Below are positions 1 through 12,219 of a DNA stretch of 64,000 nucleotides, piece by piece (positions within the stretch are counted from its first letter, which is position 1; each line of letters starts with the position of its first letter). The notes under the pieces are model-generated. The model saw only the letters and a program-made list of their open reading frames with translations. It did no database searches and was not told the DNA's origin. Origin of the DNA: Evernia prunastri (lineage: Eukaryota; Ascomycota; Lecanoromycetes; Lecanorales; Parmeliaceae); the NCBI GenBank assembly GCA_003184365.1, contig NKYR01000077.1, positions 62,001-126,000 on the forward strand, given 5' to 3'. A program made the translations under genes and the position numbers.

Positions 1-934
1 AAGTAGACCCACTGGTATACAACATGTCGCTGGAAGATCCGGGACAGGTCAGCTTCGGCGGTATTGGAGGATTGAACGAACAGATAAGAGAACTACGGGA
101 GGTCATCGAGCTGCCGCTAAAAAACCCGGAGTTGTTCCTGAGGGTGGGGATCAAGCCGCCGAAGGGGGTTCTACTCTACGGGCCCCCAGGCACTGGGAAA
201 ACACTGTTGGCAAGGGCGGTGGCAAGTGGCCTGGAGACTAACTTTTTAAAGGGTACAATTTGCTCGACATAACTTACCAATACACCTGCTGATGTTTCTT
301 GCAGTTGTCTCTTCGGCCATTGTGGACAAATATATCGGAGAGTCAGCACGCTTGATAAGAGAGATGTTTGGATATGCCAAGGAACATGAGCCCTGTATCA
401 TTTTCATGGACGAAATCGATGCCATTGGAGGACGACGATTTTCAGAAGGCACGTCTGCTGACCGAGAAATCCAGCGCACGCTCATGGAATTACTCAATCA
501 GCTCGACGGCTTTGACTACTTGGGTAAGACCAAGATTATAATGGCAACCAACAGACCCGATACCTTAGATCCTGCACTCTTGAGAGCAGGTCGACTGGAC
601 CGGAAGATCGAAATACCACTACCAAATGAGGTCGGTAGGTTGGAGATTCTCAAGATCCACACAAGCGGTGTATCTCTCGAAGGGGAGATTGATTTTGAGA
701 GTGTTGTCAAGATGAGTGACCAGCTGAATGGTGCAGACCTACGTAACGTGGTGACGGAAGCGTGAGTGAATCACGGGTGTCCACTTGTACTGGTGACTAA
801 CAATTCGCTATAGGGGACTTTTCGCTATCAAAGATTACAGAGACTCAATAAATCAAGATGACTTCAATAAGGCAGTGAGGAAGGTTGCAGAATCGAAGAA
901 GCTAGAAGGCAAGCTGGAATACCAGAAACTGTAG
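1..934 (+). CDS. RPT4: 26S proteasome regulatory subunit RPT4 (AAA ATPase), 5' partial
   Basis: One of the six AAA ATPases of the 19S base of the 26S proteasome, which unfolds ubiquitinated substrates and opens the 20S gate. The gene enters from the left edge: the frame is open upstream of the first Met (codons read EVDPLVYN), so position 24 is not the start. Exons: <1-252, 305-761, 814-934; introns of 52 and 52 nt. Visible motifs are Walker A GPPGTGKT, Walker B IIFMDEIDA, the SRH region MATNRPDTLDPALLRAGR, and the C-terminus GKLEYQKL. Near-perfect conservation around FLKVVSSAIVDKYIGESAR separates RPT4 from its RPT1/2/3/5/6 paralogues. About the C-terminal three quarters is present; the coiled-coil N-terminus lies outside the window. 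Confidence 0.95.
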
Positions 935-1388
935 ATAGAATTATAGACAGTCGTGAAGCATTAGTATTAGCAAGGCGATTTATCGAAGTTCAACGAGTTT
1001 CAAGAACACGTATGTATGTGAATGTATAATGTAAATACCTGTGAGTATATCACCAGGGGTAAGGGGTAAATCGAAAACGCCAAGGCTCGTCCGGTCAGCA
1101 CTTCCACTTCACTTCTAGAAGTATTGATAGACGAATTTGCACCGCGACCTTATCACCCCTTGCAATGTTCTGGGAAGCTCATACTGGAGTCTCACCGATG
1201 AGTTAATATTCGGAACTGAGAATTGGATATCATGAAAGCTCAATACATCGATTTGTTGTCCGAATCTGCCTGTTCATCTCGAAGCAGCCGACGTCCAATA
1301 TAGGAGGCTTCGACGCGGCCTTGGGGCTTGTGAAGGAGGAGCTTTATTCCGTCGCACAGGGTGTATCGGAGTGCGCTTTTGTCTCAAA
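935..1388. other. Intergenic spacer RPT4 to mannosidase
   Basis: 454 bp holding the RPT4 3' UTR and the presumed promoter of the downstream mannosidase gene. No coding segment, RNA or repeat recognised. Confidence 0.5.
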
Positions 1389-3612
1389 ATGTCTCTAACA
1401 CAACGTTCCCATGCCGAAGACTATTGGGGCCAATCGGGGCCACCAAGGTCACAGAATGGTCATACGAACGGTGGTCTAGGGTCAAAACTGGAAAATTTTA
1501 TGGACAAAAAAGAATTGCCCATGTACAAGGACAAGCCCTATAATTATGCAGGATCCAGAAAGTACACGCCTGTTTACAGACGGAAGCGGATCCTCGGTGG
1601 AGCAATCTTGATTGTGATAGGGCTGGCATACTGGGCTGGCATTTTATCGACTTCGACCGTCAAGCCCAAACCAAGGGATACCAGCAAGAGCGCGTGGAAT
1701 TGGCTGAGCAGCCCTGCGATGTCGGCATCCGTAAATTGGGACGACCGACGAGAGAAAGTGAAGGAGGCATTCATGTTGAGCTGGGACGGCTACGAGCAGT
1801 ATGCTTGGGGTAAGTCTTTTATGTCTTGGAAAGATCTTCGATGTCATGAGACCTGTTGTCCGCGAGGGGATTTTGAATTGTGCTCAAGATTAACAGCTGA
1901 TGATCATGTATCGCAGGCTTCGATGAGTACCATCCCATATCGAAAACTGGGCAACAAATGGATACCAATGGGAAAGGCATGGGCTGGATAATTGTCGATG
2001 CATTGGACACTCTTATGATAATGAACCTAACCTCCCGATTATCCCATGCCCGGGAATGGATATCCACGTCTTTGGACTACAATCAAGATCATGAGGTTAA
2101 CACCTTCGAAACCACGATACGCATGCTTGGGGGCCTTCTTTCAGCGCATTACCTGTCCACTGCGTTCCCTGACATGGCTCCTCTAACGGACGATGATCAG
2201 GGTGCTCCGGGAGAGGATCTGTATCTTGAGAAGGCTGCGGATTTGGCAGGTCGCTTGATAGGCGCTTTCGACTCCGACAGCGGTGTACCGTATGCAAGCG
2301 TGAATTTGAAGACCTCGAAGGGAAAGGAATCCCACGTAGATGGAGGCGCATCATCAACTGCTGAAGCATCTAGCTTGCAATTAGAATTCAAATATCTTGC
2401 CATGCTGACTGGAGAAAAGAACTATTGGGAGAGCGCAGAGAAAGTCATTCAAGTCATCGATGATAATGGCATGGAGGATGGGCTTTTACCAATATTCATC
2501 TACGCCACCACTGGGACTTTCAGGGACAACAATATACGGCTAGGAAGCCGAGGCGACTCATACTATGAATATCTCATCAAGCAATACTTACAAACTTCCT
2601 ATGAAGAGCCCATCTATCAAGAGATGTGGAACCAATCCCTCGCTGGCGTCAGAAAATGGCTAGTTACATACTCGACTCCAAACCAGTTCACGGTCCTAGC
2701 TGAGCGTCCTCTCGGTCTCGGTGGCAAACTTGAGGGGAAAATGGATCATCTTGTCTGCTTTATGCCCGGTACCATCGCCCTGGGCATAACAGGAGGCCTT
2801 ACCATTGAAGAAGTCAAGAAGGCTGGCCTTTGGGGCAAGAAGGAAGAGGAGGACATGGCACTCGCCATTGAATTGACCAAAACTTGCTGGGGAATGTATC
2901 AAATCACACCGACAGGTTTAGCGCCAGAAATTGCTCATTTTCGGCTTGGAGAAAATCCGCACATGGAATCCGATGGAATCTTAGAGTCCAAAGAGATGAC
3001 GCAGGGAGCACATGCGGCGTGGAAAGAAGATTATATCATCAAAGTTAACGACCGCCACAACTTACAGCGCCCAGAAACCGTTGAGTCGCTCTTCTACATG
3101 TGGCGGATCACTGGTGACGAGAAGTACCGCGAGTGGGGATGGGAGATGTTCACGTCATTCGTGAAATATAGCGCCGCAGAGGACGGAGCTGGCTTCACCA
3201 GCCTCGCCAACGCAAACGACATACCCCCGTTGCTGAAAGACAATATGGAGAGCTTTTGGCTGGTGAGTGACATACCACACTTCTGCTCACAAGACCCACG
3301 AGCTGACTATATCAGGCCGAGACTCTCAAATACTTCTATCTTCTTTTCTCGCCCAATGATTTATTACCCCTCGAGTCTGTTGTTATTAATACAGAAGCTC
3401 ATATATTCCCACGCTTCAAGCCTACCCGGGGCTTGAAGACGGGCTGGAAGCGCAAGCCTAGAGATGAGAATGGAAGGATCATTCAGCTCGCTAGGAGTGA
3501 TCGCAAAGGAAACCGGAAGGCTCAACCGGAGAGTAATCCATCGGCAGAAGTGCACACGACCAAAGTCGAAGAGACTGGACAGGCACCACTGGTTGAAGCA
3601 ACTCCACCTTAG
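1389..3612 (+). CDS. Mannosyl-oligosaccharide 1,2-alpha-mannosidase (GH47), type II membrane protein
   Basis: Class I alpha-1,2-mannosidase that trims N-linked glycans in the ER or Golgi lumen. Exons: 1389-1809, 1917-3262, 3316-3612 (introns 107 and 53 nt); 687 aa. The ATG at 1389 (context CAAAATGTC) is chosen because the codon further upstream in this frame is GTG. A basic stretch (RRKR) and a hydrophobic segment at about residues 68-87 make it a type II signal-anchor protein. GH47 hallmarks: GWIIVDALDTLMIM, ATTGTFRDNNIRLGSRGDSY, CFMPGTIALG, NLQRPETVESLFYMWRITGD, the catalytic ESFWLAETLKYFYLLFS block restored by the second splice, and the C-terminal NTEAH motif. The tail of roughly 60 residues is charged and looks disordered. 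Whether it is the ER enzyme (MNS1) or a Golgi IA/IB-like enzyme cannot be settled by eye. Confidence 0.93.
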
Positions 3613-4085
3613 AATCTTTTTTGCGGCGTTCAACATAGGGGGGCATGGACGGGGTCGGTAATATGTATCATAGCAGTTTAGGTTACCGCAAAAAGCATGG
3701 AGTCTTATCATTGGTTGAACAACAAGTAGGTCCCTCAGTCTCGAATATATCCATAATCACCCACTAACCAGGCCAGAAACCACTCATGTCTTCGAAAATC
3801 GACATTTGATAGAAGTGCTGCATCAGTTGTCACTACTATTGTCATAACTCCGGGCTGGCAGTACTTACAGGTTTCAATATTGACGTGTATAACGAGTGTA
3901 GAGTAAGATAGATTTCACATCATCGCGCTAGTTTCACTAGTAGATAGGCCAAGAAAAGACTGATCTCACTTTGTATCTGGCTCATAATAAGTGCTTTACA
4001 AGAGAAACAGGCTGTCTGACAAAAGATGCGATACATATTAGTTAGAGTATTTGCTGCCAAAAAGGAGAAGCATAAATGCCCAAGC
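3613..4085. other. Intergenic spacer
   Basis: 473 bp between the mannosidase stop and the tRNA terminator. AT-moderate, no ORF of interest, no recognised element. Confidence 0.45.
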
Positions 4086-4090
4086 AAAAA
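4086..4090 (-). terminator. Pol III T5 terminator of tRNA-Cys
   Basis: Five consecutive T on the minus strand directly follow the acceptor stem. The first T is also the discriminator U73. This matches a minimal RNA polymerase III termination signal. Confidence 0.7.
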
Positions 4091-4163
4091 GCTCAAACAC
4101 TGATTCGAACAGCGGACCCTGGACACTGCAAATCCATGCTCTAAACCCCTGAGCTATTTGAGC
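4090..4163 (-). tRNA. tRNA-Cys (GCA)
   Basis: A complete cloverleaf can be folded by hand on the minus strand. The acceptor stem GCTCAAA pairs perfectly with TTTGAGC. The D arm is GCTC/GAGC. The anticodon stem TGGAT/GTCCA encloses the 7-nt loop TTGCAGT with anticodon GCA. The variable loop is GGGTC, and the T arm is CGCTG/CAGTG with loop TTCGAAT. The discriminator base is U73, the known identity determinant of cysteine tRNAs, which supports the assignment independently of the anticodon. There is no intron. It stands alone between the mannosidase and MFS genes. The D loop (AGGGGTTTA) and the G-U pairs are slightly unusual but compatible with function. Confidence 0.85.
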
Positions 4164-5211
4164 TAATATTCAAAATTGTACTAATACATTATATAACTCG
4201 TTTCAAAAGTCTGTCAGTCATTTGAAGAGCAAGATCCAATCGGATCATCCGTCAGAACTGGCAGCGGATATCAGTACGGAAAGAGCCACCAGTTACGTCT
4301 ATTCTGTCCGGGAGGCTAGAGAGCTGAGACTGACTGAACGAGGTAAGTTGTGGTATCTTTGAAACCCATTACTGATGGTACATGGTCTTATAGTGCTCAA
4401 TGCTAGTTCTGTCATCGTTCCAGGAAGCCAGAGCGTTCTGACTTGTACCCTACGCCAACCCGGAAGGGACACATGTTTCCCTTTCTAGAATTACACATCA
4501 TCTTTCGAGAGCAGAGATTCGCTTTATTGACATGTCGTATTCCGATAGTGAAAGGATGTTTCTAAGCTCAGAACTTGTCTCGTTCCTCGGTTTTTATTTT
4601 TTATATGAGTGACGCTGATTTCGAGTCTTGCATACTCTAATGGGATAATTAATCTCAAGAGAAGTCCGTGACTGTCCGTCACGTCGTTGATATCTCAATG
4701 TCGACTTTGCCATCCATCCTCCCAGGCATTCCAACCTACAGGTTCGTCTGCTTGACTCGATCCTTAAGATGAAGGCGATCGGTGTATGGACTAGCTTTCG
4801 GGACAGTGTTACTCAGCTGACTTTGGAAAACGTGTGAAGAGTCTCCTTTATAAAGTCAGCGCAAGAGAGGTCCAGACGGAGATTAAGCTAATTCTCCTTG
4901 TGACTGCAACTTCATCACCCACGACTAGACCTTTGCTGACTGGGCTACAACTTGATCACAAGTACAAGCATTTTCTATTTCGCAATAACATGCCCGAGTT
5001 TTTTACAAGGCACAATGGATGCTGACAAGACCCCGGTGTAATCTCGATGCTTTCGCTAGACAACGTTGGCTATGTCATTTGTGTATTGCTGTTTCATGAC
5101 TTAAACGACGCGAGAACGCCTGGGTATCCGGTACGTTGTTCGCTCAAAATCAACTCATTTCTGGACGAACTCTTTCACCAAAGATGCGTCATCTTCAATA
5201 GATCATGTCGG
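4164..5211. other. Intergenic spacer between tRNA-Cys and MFS gene
   Basis: About 1 kb with only short, unsupported ORFs. Nothing recognised. Confidence 0.45.
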
Positions 5212-7198
5212 CTAAAGAAAGCCCTGTTCTTCTTTCCCAGGACATCTGCAAATGCAGTCAGTATGAGCGAGGTCTAGAGAGACGTGAGGCGTTTCTTGGT
5301 GGATCTTACACATGGGAATGCTTAGCAGGCAAATGCCAACTTGAACGCTTGCAATGATGTAGAAGACTTTCAATATGCCGGCTTCAACAAGCCAATGGTA
5401 GGCTCCCCACGTCAAGCCGAAAGATAAGAGATTTTTGAAGACCAGGAGGCACGTAAACGCCTCGACAGCGATATCCCGATGGGCATCAACAATATACAGC
5501 GCAGAAGCCACAGCGCCCAGAACCATTCCCATAACCCCGAGCGCAAAAAAGAAGTCCGGCCAAAACCAGCCATACTTTGCCACATTATTCGCCGTGATCC
5601 CAAAGCCATACAACCCGCTTGTGCCCAATATCACTTGCGCCACCACAAGCAGTATACGATATTCCGGTTCATAGACTCCCTTGTTCCTTCGAATCATGAT
5701 CTTTGCGCTCCAGTCTGCCAGCAGACCCGCTAAAAGGAAGCCCAATAGTGCTCCAACGAATGGCCCTGTGTACATATAGCCGGTGCGCACCTCGTCGAAC
5801 CAAAGGGGAGGCCCGAGAAATATTGCGGCTAGAACGACACCGATCATAACAGTCCACCCAATAAGGGCAACTTGTATTAGACAGGCCCAAAGCACAGCCG
5901 GATGAAGGAAGAGCGGGAGCGGACGGAGAACTAGTTTCCAAAAGCTTTCGTTTGTCTTCCTTCCGTTGAAAGGGAGGAGAGACTGGGAGAAGCTGACCTT
6001 GTGAGGGACCTGTGGTGTAGAGCGATGTTCCGAGATTGAGAAGTGATCTTTTTCAAGAGCGGTGGGAATGCACGAGTCTGGACTCTGTCCGATCTCACCA
6101 TGGTGAGCTTCGTCCACAGGGCTAGTCTTGGAGGGAGAGCTGTGCCGAATAGACTCCTCGCCACTGATGTCGGTATTCAAGGAGTCGTCCCTTCGGAAGG
6201 CGGTCTCAGGGACGAAAAAGAAGATACATGGTAACATCGCACCGCAGAAGATGGCGATGAAGTAGAAGGACCACGGCCAGCCAATGGTGTGAGTAATCTT
6301 TCCCACCAAAATGGGCGTGAAGAAAGCTCCACCAAACAGAGCGAGATTAGAGAGGGCCATTCGTTTCCCACGTTCGTGAACGAAGTACAAATCGCCTACA
6401 CTAGCGTTGACCAAGGCTTCGAAAGGTGCCAGCCCCACCCCTTGGATGATTCGTGCCCACAGCATGGATTTATAGCGCGTTCCGGTGGCGCCTCCCCAAG
6501 CGCTGGATACGATTATGCTATATGGTTTCCGGAGTCAGCATATCTTCTCGGAGACCAACTTGGAGTCTTGAAACATGTCCCGGGAGTAGTTGACTCCTAC
6601 GGCATATCTTACAACTCAAAACGCAATATGAATCAGGAAGAAATGGCCCGGAAAACACAACTTACAGGATAGTACCCAATAAATATAGGTGACGTTTGCC
6701 CCAAATTCGTGCAGAGGCGACGAAGAGGAAGCCTGCCACGCCGACACCAAGCAAATGATAACCCGTGGCAAGGGCCATCTGCGTAAAGTCTTTGTCGAAG
6801 AGCAATGCTAGTGTGACGGTGTTCGCGGCAAGCAGAGGACTCAATGTAGAGGCGATGACCGATAGGATTGACAAGATTACGACGATGGAGTCTCGCTTCC
6901 ATAGTGGCCAATTCTAATTCGATCAGTAAGGTGATGTTGCATCGGGAAAGCTCTCTCTGTCTCTCACCAGAGGATCGTTTGGATCGTCACTGGGTTGAGG
7001 TACGAGTATGACACCATCTCTATCATATTTCAGTCGTCGCGAGCCGATCTGTCCATTCTGCACCGGTCGACTGGCATCGTCATAGATGAATACAGTCCCT
7101 AGAACGATATGTGATTAGCGCCTGGGAGATGGAAGTCCTGGGAAGAACGAACCGGGGACAGTGTCAACCCTCGAAGGTTCCAGGATTCCAAGGCCCAT
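5212..7198 (-). CDS. Major facilitator superfamily transporter (DHA1-like)
   Basis: Plasma-membrane or vacuolar proton-driven exporter/importer; the substrate cannot be read from sequence. Exons on the minus strand: 7198-7153, 7098-6968, 6913-6666, 6517-5212 (introns 54, 54 and 148 nt); 576 aa. The first ATG begins MGLGILEPS. The cytosolic N-terminus carries the DPNDPLNWPLWKRD signature typical of fungal DHA1/Hol1-type carriers just before TM1. About twelve hydrophobic segments follow in two groups of six, with a long charged central loop (residues roughly 290-360) rich in Ser/His/Pro. ARIIQGVGLAPFEALV and GDLYFVHERGKRMAL are the TM4-5 family motifs. It is divergently transcribed from the CFEM gene across about 1.1 kb. 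The third intron is longer than the local norm but is needed to join GTIL to IIVSSAWGGATGTRYK in frame. Confidence 0.88.
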
Positions 7199-8330
7199 TT
7201 TGGCGAATGGTCAGAGAGTGAAGCTGTTTGAACGAGCTACCTATTAGAGCTCAAAGGAGCTGGTCATAATCCGCATGCTCTGCTACTTCTGAGCTTCTTC
7301 GCCCGACACCCTTACATAACCGAGGACAGTCGGCGAAAGTAGTATAAATTTACCTGATGATATATGGAGAAATGCTTTGATGAGTGGGGAATGTTGGCCA
7401 ATTCGAAGATTTACCTTGTCCTGTTGCTCTCTTTGATCTTTGTTGACAGGATGAAAGGAAATGAGATAAAATACATGGAGAACGAGCTCGGTACAGTGCC
7501 AAATATCTTAAACCTTTGAGCCGCCAGCAAACCCAAGCTAACCTAGGTAACTTAAATCTGGATTCACTTACCTTATTTTGGTAAGGTAATGTACCTTAAG
7601 GTACCTACTATCTAGGTAAGGAGCTAAGATAGCTAGGCGTTACCCTATTTGGCGGCGATCGAGGGATGTTCAAGCGGCTCAGACGATTGTAGAGTCTAGA
7701 CCACAATTAACATATCTATCTAGGTACATAGGTATTAATACTGTACATAAATATTACCTACTGTAGGTATTATAGTATTTAAAACACGCAGACCTTGGTG
7801 GCGCTTTTTGGAGACCGGAGCAGCGGGGGATCTGTACTTTCAACACTTGGACAGAAGTATTAATGTACAGATGAACAGATGGAACAGCTTTGTCTGCCCT
7901 ATGTACCCTTAGTCTCTAGTCACCTACCTTAGTCTCTGGTGTCTAGGTACTCTCCGACTCGCAGCTTGACTGGGACCCCAGCACTTTATTCCACCGTGTT
8001 TCAAGGCTTCTTCTAGCTTCTTCTAGTCCAAGTACTCTACTCTACCTAGTCCATCTGAAATTCCGATTTGGCAGCTGAGCTTTCAGCTTAGAGCCTTATT
8101 AGAAGTTACCGAGTTGCCCCTTTTGCTCGGCTAGAGTAACATACTCCCCACTCCCTAACTACCTCAAGTATATGATGATAATAATAATATCCGCCCAACT
8201 TAGAAGCTTCAACAAATAATTAAAACACAGCTCATCTGTCTTCAATTTATCTTCTTCTCAGCCTCCTCCTCCTCCTCCTCCTCCTCCTCCTCCTTATTTA
8301 GGATATCTTCAAAGGAATCCGCTAAGAGAT
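7199..8330. promoter_or_regulatory. Divergent MFS / CFEM intergenic region
   Basis: 1.13 kb shared upstream region. It contains many TACCTTA, TAGGTA and GGTACCTA words (about 7500-7760) that recur in other spacers of this window, and a (TCC)n tract at about 8262-8293 in the likely 5' leader of the CFEM gene. No gene recognised. Confidence 0.5.
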
Positions 8331-9400
8331 ATGAAGTATCTTATCCAAACAACCTTGATCGCCTTCTCTACCATCTGCGGAGCCCAACTGGCTGACCTAC
8401 CGGACTGTGCTAAGGTGCATCTGAACCTTACATCAAATCTCTAAACATACTGATTCAACAGCCATGTGCATCCAATCTCCCTAGTCAATGTCACCTTGAC
8501 GTCTCGTGTATATGCTCCGACTCTTCTTGGATTACCGGCATTTCTTGTTGCATCAGCACGAAATGCCCCCTATCTGATCAACAGAGTACGTCTTTCATGT
8601 AAGCGACCACCTCCAGTAGGCACCAGACTGATCGGCCTGCACAGAAACGCTAAATGTTGCCGTTCAACTATGCGATACGTAAGTCTTTCGCACCCAAAAA
8701 TCGCAACGACAGTTCCCCGCTTTGGGAATCCACAAACCCCAAGTTGTTGACAGTAACCCTACACAGGGTCAATGTAAAGTTACCATCAGCGGCAAGCTGT
8801 CCCGTGTCTGCTAGTGTCACTGCAGCAGCCAGCTCTGCCATAGCTGGGGCAGGCACTGTCGCCAGTGCAGGCGGGGCTACTGCTGCTTCGGGCGCGTCTG
8901 CTGCTACAGCAAGCGCTGTCTCCGGTACTGAGTCAACATCCTCAGGATTTACCTCAGGGACTTCAAATACTGCTACCGGTGAGTACATGTTTTTCGCTTG
9001 TTCCTGACTGCGATGTTCTGGGCCCGTTCTTGCAATACTTGCAGCTTTCCGAGGCAATGGCATTCCCATCTCTGGTACTCGTATTTATACCGCTGAATCA
9101 CCATATGTGACCGAGATTTTTGCAACTTTTCTGACGGCCTTCCGATCGAATGCCTTGTTTCTCGCGGCAATAGCGCGTCACTGTTGGACCTGCAGAATGA
9201 AGATTGGGCTTGTAGCCAGAACACTGCAGTTTAGCTTTGCGTCGGAGAGTTTGACGGCTAAATTACATCTAGGGTCGTCGTCGTCCACGACGGCATCAAC
9301 CTCAACCTCTGCTACTGGCGCATCCAGCGGCGCAGCTCATGTTTTGGGGTCGAACATGGGCGCTGTAGGAGCAGCCGTGGCTGCTTTGGCATTATTGTAG
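8331..9400 (+). CDS. CFEM-domain GPI-anchored cell-surface protein
   Basis: Small secreted wall or membrane protein; CFEM proteins act in haem/iron acquisition, adhesion or host interaction. Exons: 8331-8414, 8462-8585, 8645-8678, 8767-8978, 9273-9400 (introns 47, 59, 88 and 294 nt); 193 aa. The signal peptide is residues 1-18. The CFEM Cys pattern is C26, C30, C38, C44, C46, C58, C63, C79 plus C57, preceded by the PDC motif, with Asp41 at the ligand-binding position. A Ser/Thr/Ala/Gly-rich spacer follows. The C-terminus has small residues then a hydrophobic tail (AAVAALALL), as expected of a GPI signal. The third exon is only 34 nt and was placed by the CTGAT branch site and the frame TLNVAVQLCD. 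The last intron is unusually long and may hide an alternative exon. Confidence 0.85.
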
Positions 9401-11314
9401 CTTTGGCGCTTTCCGGACGTCGTCAGTGGTGTTTGCTTTGTCGTCCGGATCCCTCATATGGAGGGAGAACCGATCGCAGCGGGTTGTGTTACATCAAAAA
9501 TTTACTACACGAATATACCGGGCTTAGTAGTTTAGAAGATAGACTTTGGGCAATTATGAATTGAGTATCTATATTGTATGTGTCGTGGACTTTCTTTGAA
9601 AAACAAGATAATTTCCATGCTGCCATACATTTTGTATCCAACTGCTTTTGTGTATCGTCCAATCCCTCACCATTGACTTTTCATCGAACCCGCCCATACT
9701 ATTATTCTCTGTAGTGTGCAGCTCAAAAGGGTAACGTAGTTCAAGTGTCAAAAGAAGGTTCTCATAAGACTGAGTCCGTGAATGCCCAAGGCTGTTTAAT
9801 TCACTGAGATGATGTGGAACTCAGAATGCTGGCTCCTTGCCCAACGTCGGTGCCGGCTACGAACCTACTGATACAGCTTGCTGTATTCAATAGAGCCAAG
9901 AGATCTCATCCTTTTCCGACAACCCAGAGCGCCTATCACTTACTCGATCGATAAAGTAACGACGACGACAACAATACTTTCGCTTTCGAAAAACGACAAC
10001 AATATCTTCGCCTTCTTCGATAACGACAAACCTCCACGACAAATTCTAACGCATACCATCGCTCCTCGCACGACGATTTCTTTCTATTGTAACGCATCAG
10101 GGTCTAACAGTTGCGCCTGCATGCGACACTTGGAGGATAATTCTCGGGCAACGATATCTCTACTAACGTTTAGGAGAAATAGTAATATGGGTACTCGATT
10201 TACTGATGAGGTCAGATGAGGACTCTCGTGGTTTGGATTTATCCTCTCAGCGGTTACGGGTTACTCGATATTTTTCCTGTGAGGTTGTTACGGACTCGTG
10301 GCATTGCTACGGACTCGTAGCATCTTGCGAGTGACAGGTGCATGGAGAGGGTATCGAGTGACTGAGGTACTCTCGAGGGTGATTTCCTTGTGCAAAAGAG
10401 GAACGGGTCAATGGATTACTCTAAGGGCATTTAGGATGATTGGACGATAGGGTGGCCTCAGGACACAGGGGTTGGAAGCGTGCTTGCCACGGACTACATA
10501 CCTATCGCAACCCTGTTGTATAAGGCTCCTCGTACACCCCCACTATAAAAACAATAAAAACCAATTCTAAGTCAAAAAAGGGTTTCGCACTCCATGGTCG
10601 TCCTCACTCTAAGGGTAATCTCTCATACTGGATGGAATGGTAGAGGAAAGGCTGTAATGGAAGAAAGGAAGGGTATGCAACAATGATCGTTCACTGTGGG
10701 AAAAGACGGCTTTGGGGACCATTATACTCGACTCTATACAGTGTTCTCATCATGTTCTCATACTCAAACCCATGGACACTTGGTAATCAGCACATCGAGT
10801 CGATGGACGAATCGCCCGCAAGCTCCCGGGACAGACTTCGAGCAACAGGGGAGACCCTCCGTTATCAATGGAACGCTACTGGTGGATGCAAGAGGGGAAG
10901 ACCTCGTCCTCCATGCCATGACGCTTCTGCTAGAAGAAAGTATGCTCCCTGATTGATGACCTTACGGTTTGCATTACCTTCACAGAGCTTCTATTTATTG
11001 CAGAGGGGGAAAGGTGCGCCTCACAGACTGATATGGTGGAGTAGGGCGGTGGTGCGCCTTGGGCGTTCTTGGCTTATTTATATCCTCTAACTAGGAGAGA
11101 ATTTTACGATCATCGACCCCTCGAATTGGTACAAATAAGCAGAGATAGGCTGCACTGGCCGAGGTGATTAATCCGTGGGTCCGACCACTGAAGTCCAACT
11201 GTGATAACAGCAAGTCCAGGAAAAGGAGAAGAGAAGGATACAGTCTGCTCAAGTGACAACTCAGGAAATTCGGAAAATCTTTCCAACTCAAGTACTCTTA
11301 TCCACCCGTGCCTT
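9401..11314. other. Gene-free, probably repeat-derived segment
   Basis: 1.9 kb between the CFEM gene and the RIP-degraded transposon. It contains CGA/ACGACGAC-rich stretches (9960-10080) and near-repeats of TACGGACTCGT (about 10290-10320). An 86-codon ORF lies at 10696-10956 (starts MGKDGFGDHY, ends LEESMLPD) and looks like a fragment of a larger protein but is not recognised. No TIR or LTR boundary could be fixed. Likely old transposon debris. Confidence 0.4.
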
Positions 11315-11316
11315 TA

Positions 11317-11429
11317 CTCCTTTTTGCAAAACCCTTGGCGAAGGCTCCAAATTCATACCTCGGCCCGCTAAATTTTGGTGAGAACGGTACCTCATGCAAG
11401 CAAATGCTATTATTCCAAATAAATATCAT
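11317..11429 (+). repeat. Left terminal inverted repeat
   Basis: About 113 bp, inverted relative to 16371-16482. Contains the shared words CTCGGCCCGCTAAATTTTGG and CATGCAAGCAAATGCTATTA. Confidence 0.85.
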
Positions 11430-12219
11430 CATGTAGATATAGAATATTCAAATTTGAAGTCGTATATAGTCCATTTGCCCACTAGCGTGATATAACTTTT
11501 TCGTAGATCTTCGAAGTCCTTCACGTCGCTGTCGTTATGTCTTCGTTCATATCAACTCTTATTCGCGCGCTTATTTAGAACGAACTCGAGATAAACCATA
11601 GCAATGATATTATTCTAGCTAACTTATACGATATTAACCTGCGAACTCTGTAGAGAATAAGATCTCATTAAAAATAATATAATATCGTCTTTATTTCGAA
11701 TAATAGTTTTGACGAACGTCTTAGAATTTTTAGTCAAGAGATCGAGATACAGCTACTTGCGTATCTCGAAGAGCGCTCTATATCATATCTAAACGAGCTG
11801 ATATATATACTCTTCGATAAATTTAATCTAATCGTCGATAAGAATATCGTCTGAAGAGCTCTGCAACGTCTTAATTAATTTTATAAAAGTATAAAAAGAA
11901 TTATTCGTCAACGTAATATATTTCTACAAGAAAGTTGATTTACAGCAATAACTGATTAATGATTTAATCAGCTGATTTCTTAAACGAGTTAACTACATAT
12001 AAACGCACTGATAAGCATCTCGTTATTTTCATAAACTATATATTGACGTTTTTAGATAATAGAAGATTTGACTGAGCGTCGCTAGATATAAAATCGTGAA
12101 TTAGTGAGAATTTCAGACGATCAAAGAAATAAACTCTATTATTTACGTTTATTATATAAGACTATCTTTTATAGATTATTCTATAGAGTTCGATTATATA
12201 GTAAATCTTTCTCGACTTC

